Shown here: piece after piece, positions 18,611 to 29,060 of the stretch
How positions within the stretch are numbered: the stretch's first letter is position 1
Layout: each line of letters starts with the position of its first letter
NCBI GenBank assembly: GCA_947646735.1
Contig: CANTFK010000288.1
Location: forward strand, 1-52,084
Source: Peronospora farinosa
Taxonomy: Eukaryota; Oomycota; Peronosporomycetes; Peronosporales; Peronosporaceae
Length of the DNA stretch: 52,084 nucleotides
Direction of reading: 5' to 3'
The notes under the pieces: generated by a model
What the model was told of the DNA's origin: nothing
Seen by the model: only the letters and a program-made list of their open reading frames with translations
Databases searched by the model: none
Translations under genes and position numbers: made by a program

Positions 18611-19792
18611 GTGGACATGGAATCGGCCGGATCGCGTCAATCGCGATCCAATAGTTACGATCCAGACGATTTGGGGCTGGAGGATCCAAGACGGACACAA
18701 GTCGCAAGTGCAGGCACTGTACCTAATGGTGGAATTGTCACGCAGCGAATTCGAATGTCTGCAATCGCTGACCTGAAAGAATTCACAGGACGGGACAAGG
18801 ACGAGGATCGAGCGAGAAGCTGGGTCAACAAGGCCAAGTCTGCATTCTTACGCGATCAAGCCCTGGATGAGAAAAAATGTCTAGCATTTGGTGATTTACT
18901 TACGGGGCCGGCACGAAATTGGTATAGCCAGTTAAGTAGATCCACTCGGAACTCATGGAAGTCGTTGTTGGAGACTTTCATGATCCAGTATTGTGGATAT
19001 GGTATGTCTGTCGGGAGACAATATTACAATGCGAAGAAGCGATCTGATGAAACTCCATTGGAATATTTGTATCGGCTGAATGTAGCCGCGATCCGAACAA
19101 AAATTCCCATTCGGGAAGGATCGCCTTCAATTCGCCGAGAGCATGTGGAACATTTCATTGGTACACTTGACGATCGCGATCTGGCTAAGCAGTTGACGTT
19201 GTTACGCCTTGGAAACGCCGATGATATGGAAGAAACTCTGCGAACATATCAACGCATGGAAGAAAGACAGTATCCGAGTGCAATGGGGTCAAGCAAATTT
19301 CATCAGCGATCTGCGTCGGCTTCCACTCCGGCACCCTCGAAACCAACTCTTGACGTGAAATCGATTCGTCTGGAAGGCAGTAGCAGTGAGTCAGACTCGG
19401 ATATTAGTGGATCAGACGCCGAAACAGATCGACGCAACCTATGTGTGGCCACAGTACCAGATCGCGTGAAGAAATATAGTGATCATCGCGCGGGATCGGA
19501 CCATTTGGATCAAGATCGCAGTCCAGATCGCAAGGGGAATAAGAAGGCTTGTATCCATTGTGGGTCGAAGAAACACGATGATCGTGGATGCTGGAAGAAA
19601 CTAATGTGTCAGAAGTGTGGTCGTAAGGGACATCCTTCGGACAAGTGTTTTTACACCTGTGCCGCCTGCGTAGATGTCCATGAGAGTGGAAAGTGTCGGA
19701 TGGAAGAATTCTACAACATTATACGCAAGTGGTATGTTCCGACCAAGCATGCTGGAATGCTTCCGCCGAAGGCTGAAGAAATGTTAAACTAG
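18611..19792 (+). CDS. Gypsy-1 Gag (capsid and nucleocapsid)
   Basis: A continuous 393-residue frame. Residues about 55-220 form a Gypsy capsid: LKEFTGRDKDEDRARSW, GPARNWYSQLSRSTRNSW, LLETFMIQYCG and DETPLEYLYRLN are typical. A Ser/Asp-rich linker follows, and then cysteine-rich knuckles: CIHCGSKKHDDRGC at about 315 and CQKCGRKGHPSDKC at about 333, with a further CAAC...H...C cluster. It would bind the element's RNA and assemble particles. The ATG at 18611 may be internal to a longer original Gag. Confidence 0.85.
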   Translation: MDMESAGSRQSRSNSYDPDDLGLEDPRRTQVASAGTVPNGGIVTQRIRMSAIADLKEFTGRDKDEDRARSWVNKAKSAFLRDQALDEKKCLAFGDLLTGPARNWYSQLSRSTRNSWKSLLETFMIQYCGYGMSVGRQYYNAKKRSDETPLEYLYRLNVAAIRTKIPIREGSPSIRREHVEHFIGTLDDRDLAKQLTLLRLGNADDMEETLRTYQRMEERQYPSAMGSSKFHQRSASASTPAPSKPTLDVKSIRLEGSSSESDSDISGSDAETDRRNLCVATVPDRVKKYSDHRAGSDHLDQDRSPDRKGNKKACIHCGSKKHDDRGCWKKLMCQKCGRKGHPSDKCFYTCAACVDVHESGKCRMEEFYNIIRKWYVPTKHAGMLPPKAEEMLN

Positions 19793-19985
19793 GACGCTCG
19801 CCAGGTTGGAATCTGGTACGAGCCAAGCGTTCTAGGCTCTGCATTTATGCATTTGTGAAAAGAAGATCGACAGATCAGGGCTTAACACTCAGATCGACCC
19901 GAATTATACATGTGAAGATTCAAAATTTCTGCGTTCAATATCAAGCGTCGTAAGAGTTGATGAATATGCCCGATCGCCTGCGAAA

Positions 19986-20474
19986 ATGGAGCTCGACTTA
20001 GCACCAGGTGAATCACGAGGATATTGGAAATATCATACCCCAGGAAAATGGTTCAAGCAAGCCAAGGCAACGGGCAAGATCAACAATGAAAAAGCGATTA
20101 TGTTGTTTGATTCTGGAGCCGAAGTCTCAATCGTCGACACCACCTTTGCTCGTAAGGTAGGATGTGTCATTGACGAGAGTCAGAGGCAAGAATGCATTGG
20201 GATTGGTGAGAACATATACATGACGGATGGTCGTACAAGAATCAAGATCACGCTGAATGGATCGCTAGTCTATTATTTCGATTCTTGGGTAGGAGATCAA
20301 GTAGGTCAAGACGCGATCCTAGGAATGGATTTCATGGTCCCAGCTGGAATACGCCTGGATTTAGCAGATGGAACACTTTGTTTGCCTGATGAGGTCAGGA
20401 TACTTCTGAATGGACGAAGACCTCCTTACCGGACGATCATACAAGCGATCACAATTCCAGATGATATGTGGTGA
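19986..20474 (+). CDS. Gypsy-1 aspartic protease
   Basis: A frame of 162 residues. MLFDSGAEVSIVDTTFARKVG at about residue 39 is a retropepsin active site (DSGA), and DAILGMDFMVPAGIRLDL downstream is the second conserved strand. It is separated from gag by 190 bases with stops, so it was probably one polyprotein originally. The catalytic residues are intact. Confidence 0.85.
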   Translation: MELDLAPGESRGYWKYHTPGKWFKQAKATGKINNEKAIMLFDSGAEVSIVDTTFARKVGCVIDESQRQECIGIGENIYMTDGRTRIKITLNGSLVYYFDSWVGDQVGQDAILGMDFMVPAGIRLDLADGTLCLPDEVRILLNGRRPPYRTIIQAITIPDDMW

Positions 20475-20567
20475 TCCCAGTGGGTAAATTGACTGAAGTG
20501 AAGATCGGAGTTAGTCCCCCTAAAGCCAAGATTTGGGTGAGGCGCGATCCTAAAGTGGGTACCTACA

Positions 20568-21188
20568 GTGACTACGGGACCTGGTCTGATCAAGTACTTA
20601 AAAGTGACTGATATCGGCGATCAAGAAGTGATTTTAAGTCATGGATTGCCATTAGGTTGGTGGACGGTCGATGATATGATACCTCGGTCTCCAGGATATG
20701 TATCGGTGGGATCGCGTCGGTATAACGAATGGCAGACATTAGCGTTCGAAGCGACAACGGATCGAGAAGAAGAACTACTGGAAGAATATACTGGACCGCT
20801 AGTGGAGCATTCTTCGTACCCTACGCCAAAGATGATCTTAACACGCTCAAAAGAGGGAGCAGAAAAAAGGATTACGGAAACGGTGAAACTTACGACACGA
20901 CCCAATGATGAATGCGATGCGATAAAAGAATTCGGTGGCAACAATGTAGAAGATCTGGTGATCGAAGATGAAAGTGAACAAGTAGCGCATTCTCAATGGG
21001 TAATCAATGCGATCAGAGGGATGTCAAATGTCGATCACGCGCAAGGGCCGTGGGGTGAAGAAAATTACACTCACAATAACTATACACAGAAATGTATAGA
21101 GCGCGATCCAACAATTAATGACCGCTTTCTAGATGATCTGGCAATCAATGATCCCGATCCGGTGGTTAATGACCGCGATCTTGCCTGA
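20568..21188 (+). CDS. Gypsy-1 pol linker between protease and RT
   Basis: A 206-residue open frame with GLPLGWWTVDDMIPRSPGYV. Acidic and hydrophilic, with no domain that I recognise. Its end overlaps the RT frame by about 55 bases in another frame, so a frameshift mutation separates the two. Confidence 0.5.
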   Translation: MTTGPGLIKYLKVTDIGDQEVILSHGLPLGWWTVDDMIPRSPGYVSVGSRRYNEWQTLAFEATTDREEELLEEYTGPLVEHSSYPTPKMILTRSKEGAEKRITETVKLTTRPNDECDAIKEFGGNNVEDLVIEDESEQVAHSQWVINAIRGMSNVDHAQGPWGEENYTHNNYTQKCIERDPTINDRFLDDLAINDPDPVVNDRDLA

Positions 21189-22578
21189 GATTGTGTCTTC
21201 CACCGAAGAAGTTACGATTGATGATATCCAAGTGGGCGATCCGGGAGTTCCTCTAACCAAGGACCAAGAAGGTCTACGGCAATTGATTTGGGCGAACCGA
21301 CACCTAGTCATCGGCAAAGGAAATGCGCTTCCTCCTGCAGCTCGAGGGGCAGTATGTGATATCGATGTTGGTGGAGCACACCCGATCGCACAACGAGTAC
21401 GACCGGTCGCTCCCAAATTTCGCGAGAAGTTAGCTGACCTAATCAAAGGAATACTATCAGCCAGGATTATCCAGCCGTCGACATCACCATGGGCTTCGCC
21501 GATTGTGGTAATTATAAGAAAGAATGGTGTCGACATCCGGATATGTATTGACTATCGGCGGGTGAATCAACTCACGAGATTGATGGTGTATCCTATGCCT
21601 CTGATTAGCGAGTTATTGCAAGATATGGATAAGGCTATGTGGTATTGTTCGTTGGATATGGCCAGTGGATTTTGGGTCGTGGAAATGACCGAGCGAGCAA
21701 GGATAATTTCTGCTTTTATCACGCCGTCAGGCCTGTTCGAGTGGTTACGAATGCCGTTTGGGCTAAAAAACGCTCCGCAGATTTACCAACGTCTAATTGA
21801 TAATGCAATGTATGGATATTTCAAGATCGGTACGGATCCAAATGCAATTGCCACAGGATCACTCGACTCCACTGATATGGTAACGGGATCGCCAAAGCTG
21901 GTTGATATATTCACTGAAGGCGCACCGGACACTAGCCAGAAACCTTCTGTCCTCGGCCGAAGGTTATATATTGATGACATAATGATTCCAGCAACATCGT
22001 GGGCCTCCTTATATGATAAGGTAAAGCGATTGTTAGAAGTATGCAGTGAATGGAATTTGTCGATCAGTCTCGCTAAGAGTTTTTGGGGACGACGTAAGGT
22101 AGATTACCTGGGTCATCAAGTCTCACTTGCAGGAATAGAAGCTCATCCAAAGGATTTGGGATCGCTGGTGAACATTCCGTTCCCAAAAACGTTGCGGTCG
22201 ATGCAATCGTTTCTGGGAAGTTTGAATTACTATAGTCGATTTGTCGAAGACTTTGCGATTTATGCGTCAGTGCTATATGAATTAAGGGAAGCAGATTTCC
22301 ATGAAATCCGCTGTTCTGATGAAATGAACGCATTGGATTCGAATATCGCCACCAGGAATGAATCGGATCAAAATTCCGACATTGGGGACGACCCAGATCC
22401 AGAAGGACGGACTCGATGGGAAAAAGCGATGATCGCATTTACCATGTTGAAAGCCAAGATCGCTAATACCCCGATCCTCAAACACTTCGATCCAGATCGG
22501 CCTCCGGTAATTGTCGTATATGCGAGTAAATGGGCAGTTTCAGCAGCTTTGTTGCAAGAGTACGATGGCACATACTAG
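21133..22578 (+). CDS. Gypsy-1 reverse transcriptase and start of first RNase H
   Basis: 481 residues. RT motifs in order: STSPWASPIVVIIRKNG, RICIDYRRVNQLT, CSLDMASGFW (catalytic Asp), PFGLKNAPQIYQR and LYIDDIMIP (YIDD). About 55 extra residues lie between the PFGLKNAP segment and YIDD, an insertion that seems characteristic of this lineage. YLGHQVSLAGIEAHP and the thumb follow. The RNase H start reads VVYASKWAVSAALLQ, with Lys where the catalytic Asp is usual. The frame stops at 22576; the protein sequence continues in family terms after the stop. Confidence 0.9.
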   Translation: MIWQSMIPIRWLMTAILPEIVSSTEEVTIDDIQVGDPGVPLTKDQEGLRQLIWANRHLVIGKGNALPPAARGAVCDIDVGGAHPIAQRVRPVAPKFREKLADLIKGILSARIIQPSTSPWASPIVVIIRKNGVDIRICIDYRRVNQLTRLMVYPMPLISELLQDMDKAMWYCSLDMASGFWVVEMTERARIISAFITPSGLFEWLRMPFGLKNAPQIYQRLIDNAMYGYFKIGTDPNAIATGSLDSTDMVTGSPKLVDIFTEGAPDTSQKPSVLGRRLYIDDIMIPATSWASLYDKVKRLLEVCSEWNLSISLAKSFWGRRKVDYLGHQVSLAGIEAHPKDLGSLVNIPFPKTLRSMQSFLGSLNYYSRFVEDFAIYASVLYELREADFHEIRCSDEMNALDSNIATRNESDQNSDIGDDPDPEGRTRWEKAMIAFTMLKAKIANTPILKHFDPDRPPVIVVYASKWAVSAALLQEYDGTY

Positions 22579-23997
22579 CCAGTTACGTTTACAAGCCGAA
22601 CGCTGAAGCCTAATGAAATCAATTACGGAATGGTCGAGAAGGAGATACTAGATTTACTTCGGATTTTGGATTTATGTTATTGCATGCTAGTTTCGCGAGA
22701 AATTAAAGTTCTTACGCGTTTCTCGACGATGGCCTGGTTGGTGCAATCCTCCGGTCTCAATGGCAGGCTAGGTAGGTGGGCCGCATTATTATCGACTTGG
22801 ACGTTGGAGATCAAGAAATGTGAAAAGGGCGAAGACGAAATACTTGGTGCCCTGGCTGCAAGTGTAACTCCCCGGGAAGAAGTCGATGAAGTGTTGATCG
22901 CGATCGCTCCACGGAAACAGCCAAGGCAAACTCTTAGTATGCCACCGCCTACGGTGGAAGAAGATGAAAGTCTTTTGGTCGTCAGGTTCGATGGATCGGC
23001 ACGAACCAAGCGAAAGGGTGGATCATACAGTGCGATAATATGGAAACTTCCGGAGTGGACTATTGTGGTTGCTGCATCGGAATATGCAACGGACTTAACA
23101 GTGAACGAAGCCGAATATCGGGGTTTACTATTAGGTTTTGATCTGTTGGAGAATCAAACTAGGGGACGCGTTATTATTTGTGGCGACTCCAACCTAGTGA
23201 TTCGACAGATGCGGGGTGAAATCGATTGCAAGGCTCCTGGACTGCAGTTGTTGCGACAAAAGGCAATGGAGAAGCTTCGATCATGGACGATCCATGAGTT
23301 CTTACATATGAAGCGCGACTGGAACCAAAGTGCAGATCGACTGGCGAGTACTGCTTTACAGAAGGAACAAGGTGTGGTCATCACTTCGGAAGGAGATCGC
23401 CAATATCTCATTGCCCTTAATAGACTGGATGAGTTGTTGAAGTCGAAGCAGACCGAATCGGTGATTAAAGTTGTTGCGATTACCAGATCAACCCGGAGAA
23501 GACGTCAACCACCCGAGATTTTGCAAGAAGAATTTGTGCAGCAAATGCGAAGTGAATGTATACGACAAGCTCAAGATGAGAAATACTGGATCGCTAACCT
23601 AAAGATTTTTCTGATTGGTGATATAACGAATCTCAGTATGGAAGAGGCGAAGTCATGCGCCAAGATTGCAAGTAATTACGAAGTGGATGAAAGCGATCTT
23701 TTATTTTTTTGCCCGGGAGCTGTGAAAAATTCGGAAGATCGTGATGGAATTGCTCGTTTGGTGGTGCCAGAAACTCTTCAGCAAGATTTTCTGCATCATT
23801 ACCATGCCAGTTTGGAAGGAAGGCACCAGGGGATCGGTAGGACGTATCAACGGATCAGATCTCGTTTTCATTGGAGAGGCTTGTATCGCAGTGTACAGCG
23901 ATATGTGAGCGAATGCACTGACTGCGAGACTGGAAAAGGACGTCCTGTTATTAATAAAGAGTCTCCGGGAAACTTACAAGCTACTTATCCTTTTTAG
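22579..23997 (+). CDS. Gypsy-1 rest of first RNase H, second RNase H and integrase zinc domain
   Basis: The open frame starts after the TAG at 22576. Up to about 22910 it completes the first RNase H (FTSRTLKPNEINYGMVEKEIL, EIKVLTRFSTMAWL, EIKKCEKGEDEILG), which lacks the usual Asp after Thr. Then a second, separate RNase H at about 22975-23395 has all acidic residues: RFDGSART, NEAEYRGLLLG, ICGDSNLVIRQ and NQSADRLAS. Next, from about 23785, is the integrase HHCC zinc domain (HHYHASLEGRHQGI and CTDC). The frame stops at 23995, before the catalytic core. Confidence 0.87.
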   Translation, partial: PVTFTSRTLKPNEINYGMVEKEILDLLRILDLCYCMLVSREIKVLTRFSTMAWLVQSSGLNGRLGRWAALLSTWTLEIKKCEKGEDEILGALAASVTPREEVDEVLIAIAPRKQPRQTLSMPPPTVEEDESLLVVRFDGSARTKRKGGSYSAIIWKLPEWTIVVAASEYATDLTVNEAEYRGLLLGFDLLENQTRGRVIICGDSNLVIRQMRGEIDCKAPGLQLLRQKAMEKLRSWTIHEFLHMKRDWNQSADRLASTALQKEQGVVITSEGDRQYLIALNRLDELLKSKQTESVIKVVAITRSTRRRRQPPEILQEEFVQQMRSECIRQAQDEKYWIANLKIFLIGDITNLSMEEAKSCAKIASNYEVDESDLLFFCPGAVKNSEDRDGIARLVVPETLQQDFLHHYHASLEGRHQGIGRTYQRIRSRFHWRGLYRSVQRYVSECTDCETGKGRPVINKESPGNLQATYPF

Positions 23998-24677
23998 ATT
24001 ATTGCCATGGATCATATTCCATCGCTGCCTAGATCGTTTAAAGGCAACACGGAATTATTGGTCTGGGTCGATCTTTCTCGGGCTATGTGGTTGCCAAGGC
24101 GAGCAAATCTAGAACAGCTCAGACGATCGCCGAGAATTGCGAGGAGTGTGTCTTTTGAAGATTCGGTGCAAGCGAAGCGATACGGCACGATCAAGAACCT
24201 GGATTTATGTCGGATTTTTTTCGTGCGTTCAATCGACTTATTGGGCAAAAGAAAAGAGCGACTATGGCATATCGCCCTCAAGCAAATGTGACTGCTGAAC
24301 GTATGGTCCAGACCTTAACCCGAGCGTTGAAAATGTACGTCTCGGACGTCAATCAACAAGATTGGGACGAATATGCTGAGCGGCTGACATTCGCGATAAA
24401 TACTGCCCAAGATCGAGTTCGTGGGGACACGACTTTTTACTTGATCCACGGATGGGATCCTCGATCTACGTTGGAAGCTATGTTGCCACTGGGAAGTACT
24501 CAGCTACGAGATCGAGAACCTCGCAGATGGCGATATCATGTGCAACGACACCACCAGCGAGCCCGAGATGTAGTCAACGAGCGACTTGAAATGGCTATCC
24601 AGACTCGAGCGGATCAGCATAATGAAGATTTACAACCGCACGAGATCAAGCCCATACCCAAGTTTGGTTATACCTAG
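23998..24677 (+). pseudogene. Gypsy-1 integrase catalytic core, two frameshifts
   Basis: AMDHIPSLPRSFKGN carries the first catalytic Asp. A frame change near 24070 and another near 24160 separate it from the second Asp (just before GFMSDFFR) and the Glu in ANVTAERMVQTLTR. TFAINTAQDRVRGDTTFYLIHGWDPRSTL is the usual end of the core. The frameshifts mean no functional enzyme. Confidence 0.85.
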
Positions 24678-25062
24678 ATCGAGTGAAGGAAGGATTGCTC
24701 GAAAATTAGCACATATGTGGCATGGACCTTTTCGAGTGAGTGAAGTGTGTGGTGATCACGCTGTTCGCCTGGAGATCGCTGGCACGCCGTATCGATTATT
24801 CCCGATCGTGCATATATCCAAGCTGAAATGTGTAAAAGTATTCCCCGACCGCCCGAAGCAGTTGTTGACGGTGGAAGAAGAAGATCGTTTTGATTTTGAC
24901 GAGGCACTTCTGTCGGAGGATAGTTGGGAGAGGCGACTTGGGGATAAAGAGTTCGAAGTGGAGAAGAATGAGGATATGCGATCCGGTAGAAAACTCGTTT
25001 TGGACGGGTGCATCGTCAATTTAAGGTTTACTGAAAGGGTTATACCGATCCATCGTGGGTGA
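24678..25062 (+). pseudogene. Gypsy-1 integrase C-terminus and chromodomain-like tail
   Basis: LAHMWHGPFRVSEVCGDHAVRLEI is the GPF/Y module, and VHISKLKCVKVFPDRP follows. FEVEKNEDMRSGRK resembles the first strand of a chromodomain, but the expected WxGY aromatic strand is missing and the frame ends at 25060. I infer a truncated or decayed chromodomain. Confidence 0.7.
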
Positions 25063-25428
25063 TGAGGGTGATCTGAATTGTGGATCCTTGTTGCAGGAAT
25101 TTGAGCGCGAACAAGTTCGCCGTAATCGTTACGAAGTTATGCAGTCTCATGAAGAGTAAAAAGATGAAGATTAGCGAATTGGTTATTTCGCTATTAGAGA
25201 GTGGAAATGGCTGTACAAGATGGTTGTATAGCTGGGGGAACTAGGATATATGTGAATATGAGTGTCGATCGAAGGTCTGAAAGACCATATCACAGCTGAA
25301 AAGGCCCTAAACAAGAAGACAATTGCAAGAACGACCAAAAGAATGAAACGAAAACAGTGATATTGTATTGAATGCTGAAGAAATGAAATCGGATCGCGAA
25401 GTGCTACTTCAGATCGGATCGCGAGAAG
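25063..25428. other. Untranslated spacer between Gypsy-1 pol and antisense ORF
   Basis: No open frame on either strand that I can support. GATCGCG motifs recur near 25390-25428. It may hold the ends of both converging transcripts. Confidence 0.4.
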
Positions 25429-27733
25429 TCACTTTGGAAAAAACTTACCGACCAGACGAGGAATCAGCGATCCCGGGTGATCTTCAATCGAAGTTCGATA
25501 CTGATTTCTCCACGGCTCGGCAGAGTCCAACATCGATAGCGCGGTGACCAGGTTAGGGATATTCTTCTTCTCACACTCCAGACCAGGATACCATGGTCGC
25601 ACTCCTGCGTACACTGGAAAGTGAAGGAAGTATGGATCCAACAAAATGTCCAGATCGCAGTGTCCTTCAACCATCCCTTGGAGAATAACGCGAAGAATAG
25701 TCTTCCAGCGGGGTCCAGATCTCGATCGACGCTGCTTGCGTTGCTGACAAAATTGCGCCAGCTCTGGATACTCCTTCCGATGTCCGCGGGAGATATACAG
25801 GAAGTGGGTTGCCTCCCACAAGGCTTACTTATGTCGATCTTCATATTCGAGATAAATGTCTGCCAGATCTTTGAACCGACCGGTCAGAGGAAAAGAGATG
25901 GGAGTAATCGGTCGACGAGTGACGTTCCACGGTTTCTGATCGTAAAGCGCAGTAACTTGTGCCGGGGTAATCAGTCGGGGAATCCACTCAGAATCAAGAA
26001 GAGACTTGAGATTAGCTTGAGGGGTGAAGGGATACCCTTTCGGTCGGGACAAGTGTCGATAGAAGAACTCCACTCCCAACTCCGCAACGCTGGTCAGACT
26101 GACCCATCGGGCGGACCATGGAGCAACCTGAGTCGACGATCGGGGCTTTCGCTCACGATATCCAGGGATCCATGCATCACGTGATTCATGGACATCCGGC
26201 AGATCGGCGTATTGAGCGGGAGTGAGCAACGGGTTTATATCTTCACGAATGTCACTGGAAATGCTAATTTTTTCGTCCAAGTCGCTAGAAGGTTTGCCAA
26301 AAAGGTCGACCTTGGAAATCTTGGCCGTAAGGCTAGGAGGCGTATCAGGACTCAAGACTGGTGATTTTCTGGAGGGTGGGCTACCATTGTGAATTATGAT
26401 AGAGGAATGAGACGATCCGGTGTTTCCAGAGAGGTTTGTCATGGTGGTGCGACGCCTCGCGGTTGAACGCGATCCGGAGAGAGCAGCAAGTGTAGCGTCT
26501 TCGGGATCGGAAGAACATCCGTCATACTCAGAGTCAGGCGAAGGCGAGGGACACGTTTTGCGTTTCCCTTTGGCTTTAGACGGAATTTTGGGTCGCGTTG
26601 TAATACTGGATCGCACCGAGTTGGCTGATCGTTTTAAGGTACCAGATCGCGCCGTAATTTCAGTGACACTTCAGCGCGTCGAAGTACCAGATCGCGCTGA
26701 AGTGTCAGATTGCGCCGGAATTTCAGATCACGTTAGGGGAACAGATTTCGTCTGAATGCCAGATCGGTCCGTAGTCGCAGATTGAGTAGAATTACCGGAA
26801 GTGCTGCGGGTACGTTTGCAGGTAACGTCCAAAGTCGGTGAAGACGATGCACGTTTGCGATTGGGTGACAAGGAGTTGGAAGACGCGGGGACGCTGATCG
26901 GAGGAGGAAATAAGCGCGTAGCCAACTCTGCCAGATGCGAACGAAGTAAATCTCGATCCTGGATGGCCAGATCGCGCTCCGCCTCTCGATCTACAGCTTC
27001 GGTACGAAGTCGACCCAAAGCTGCGTCATTCCGAATACTCGCACTCAGGAGGCGATCATGATCAAGCTCGAGCGCGCTCAACGTGTCTTGTAGTTGTTTC
27101 GCGGTGGGGCCTTATAGCTAGCTTTCTTGTACTTGGACGCCTTGCTTTTCATGCGTCGAAAGTCAGCAGCCAAAGTACTGTCTGCAGCATTACGTTGTGC
27201 GAGGATGGAATCCACTTGCTGTTGAAGGGACGCGATCTGCTGCCGGAATTTTCCTTCCAGAGATCGCTGAAGATTGGCCTCCTCACGGCGGAATTTATCT
27301 TGCAGGCGATGTTTCTCTGCATTGGCCCGAAACAAGGCATTCTTCAGATCTGCGATCTCCTGAGACTGATCCGTTAGCTGGTTCAGTTCTTCGTCGAGAC
27401 CTTCGGCCATGTGGAGAGCGGCATCAAGTGTTGTTGACGCAACTCTTCATCTTGACGCAAGACGAATGTGCACAGTCGAGGCACCAACTCGTGATACGAA
27501 TTGAGTTTCGTCTCCAGCTGATTTCCACGAAATTCCTGTTCCTATAAGGCATTTTCCATGGAGTGATAACTTTCCACGATGGTATCTTGGGCTTCCAGGC
27601 GGTCATACAGTGAAGAAACCAACGAGATCGCGGTTTGACGATCTGTAACGGGAGGAAGGATTATTCGGGTAGACGGGAGCAAGATACGCGATCCGGTGGA
27701 AGAATTCATCGGTAGATCGAGCGTAACGAGCAC
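25429..27733 (-). pseudogene. Gypsy-1 antisense ORF, coiled-coil protein, broken
   Basis: On the minus strand, frames follow one another from 27733 to 25429 with only short gaps or one-base shifts. First a short N-terminus (27733-27542). Then a coiled coil rich in Glu, Gln, Leu and Lys (27410-27078), continuing in 27081-26728 with DREAERDLAIQDRDLLRSHL and a basic Ser-rich stretch. Next 263 residues (26616-25825) containing DAWIPGYRERKP and EWIPRLITPAQVTALYD, and a last part (25821-25429) with HFLYISRGHRKEYPELAQF. No family recognised. It was clearly coding: stops are few, and composition changes coherently. It sits antisense between pol and the 3' LTR. Confidence 0.65.
26630..26745. repeat. 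Imperfect direct repeats in the antisense ORF
   Basis: Several copies of a motif like gtaccagatcgcgccgtaatttcagtgacactt in varied form. They fall at the junction of two antisense frames and carry the GATCGCG motif of the element. Confidence 0.6.
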
Positions 27734-28139
27734 ACCAGTTTAGGGGTGGTGATCGTTTTCGGGTGTAGATCTGGCCATAGGGGACGAAGGGACGAGAAGA
27801 GTGAAACGAGACAGTGCACAGCTAGGCCAACACTGTATGTGGGCTAACGGTGCAGGGGACGATTGTGGCGAAGCGAAGGAGTGAATGTGGCAAAGTGTGA
27901 TCGCATATCTTCGGTTAGTTTTCGGTTAGTTCGAAATGGCTAATATTGAAGAATCGCGATCCCGCAGAAGAAGTTTCGAGACGATTGCAAATGGGATGGA
28001 ATATAGTGAATGGTGGAGTTCTTAGTTCTATGTGCAGTTAACTATGGCCTAGAAACTACGCAATTGCGATCTCCGGTATTGTTCGACGGCGATCCGCGTA
28101 AACGCGATCGCTAAGAAGGAGGAGTAGTAATCTCAAGTA
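27734..28139. other. Gypsy-1 region upstream of 3' LTR, with purine tract
   Basis: No open frame. A purine stretch AAGAAGGAGGAGTAG at about 28112-28126 lies a dozen bases before the LTR and is the best polypurine tract candidate. On the minus strand this interval would be the promoter side of the antisense ORF. Confidence 0.5.
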
Positions 28140-29060
28140 TGTGGAAGACGGTCTGGTGTGGATCACGTCGCTATGGAAGACTGGAAGGAGGCGGACATCA
28201 CATGTCATATAGATGGACCACTCACATGACCCGAGAAACGGTGGAGAGGACAAGTCGTGATCCGGCGGATCGGTATCCGATACTAATTATTAAAAACCGC
28301 GATCCGATATTAATTATTAGTACCGCGATCCGATACTAATTATTAGTACCGCGATCTGATACAAAAATGGTATTAGATCTGATCGAGGTAGCGATCCAGG
28401 TCGCGGCGATATTAGAGTGGACCACATTACAAGATCTGATTTTTCCGAAAGGGCGATACGTGGCAACAGATCCTGAGCTACAGATATTCAAGATCATAGG
28501 TTTTTCTATTTGATTGGTTAACATTAAACAGCGTTCAATTTGCTTCTAAGTACACGTGTCGACTTCTCTATTCCGGGCAGGATATTTGGCCTCCCGACGC
28601 CGAGAATATCGACTACAAGTGCACCCTGGATTGTTTTGGCTAGGTGAAGGAACTCTCAACACAACAACTCAACTGCGATCGGACGCAGAAACAACAAGTA
28701 AGGGCAAGGCGAGGCAAGTGCAGGACGGATCAAGTGTTCAGAAGGTTCTGCTCAAGTAGTCAGAAGATTGAAGCTTCGCCTTAATGGACTATTAAGATCT
28801 ATTGAAAAAAACAGCAAACAAAAACTCGTTCGATCTTGTGAAGGTTTTGACAAGATAACTAAACCCCCTTCCCTAACCCAATTAGGATCAACATCGACTC
28901 AAGTCCACCGAGAAGAGAGCAACCCGCCCTCTCGACGGGTACACAAGGTGAGGAAGGCTATATACACGGAATCAGGGTACCCCCTCCGTTATTCGGTCGT
29001 CCGGGCGCCAGTGGAGAGTTGAAATCGCATCAGCAATTTTAAGAATCCCACTCCTCCACA
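28140..29060 (+). repeat. Gypsy-1 3' LTR
   Basis: It starts TGTGGAAGA and ends CCTCCACA, 921 bases, with the same U5-like core as the 5' LTR. The first half is clearly different: 26-bp units of gatccgatactaattattag (28255-28360) replace the 18-bp repeat of the 5' LTR. This divergence is far greater than that between the two palindrome arms. Confidence 0.85.

Larger units (their letters stand above)
16549..29060 (+). mobile_element. Gypsy-1: dual-RNase-H Gypsy LTR retrotransposon with antisense ORF
   Basis: The 5' LTR is 16549-17513 and the 3' LTR 28140-29060; both start TGTGGAAGA. Order: LTR, primer site, gag, protease, RT, RNase H, second RNase H, integrase, antisense frame, purine tract, LTR. 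Domain order and the two RNase H domains match Gypsy lineages reported from oomycetes and, by convergence, plant Tat elements. Several stops and frameshifts make it non-autonomous. No matching target duplication is visible at its outer ends, and the two LTRs differ markedly, so the left end was probably rearranged. Confidence 0.87.

Noticed and set aside
22073..22571. Minus-strand frames opposite Gypsy-1 RT and RNase H
   Set aside because: They mirror a strong sense domain and have no composition of their own.
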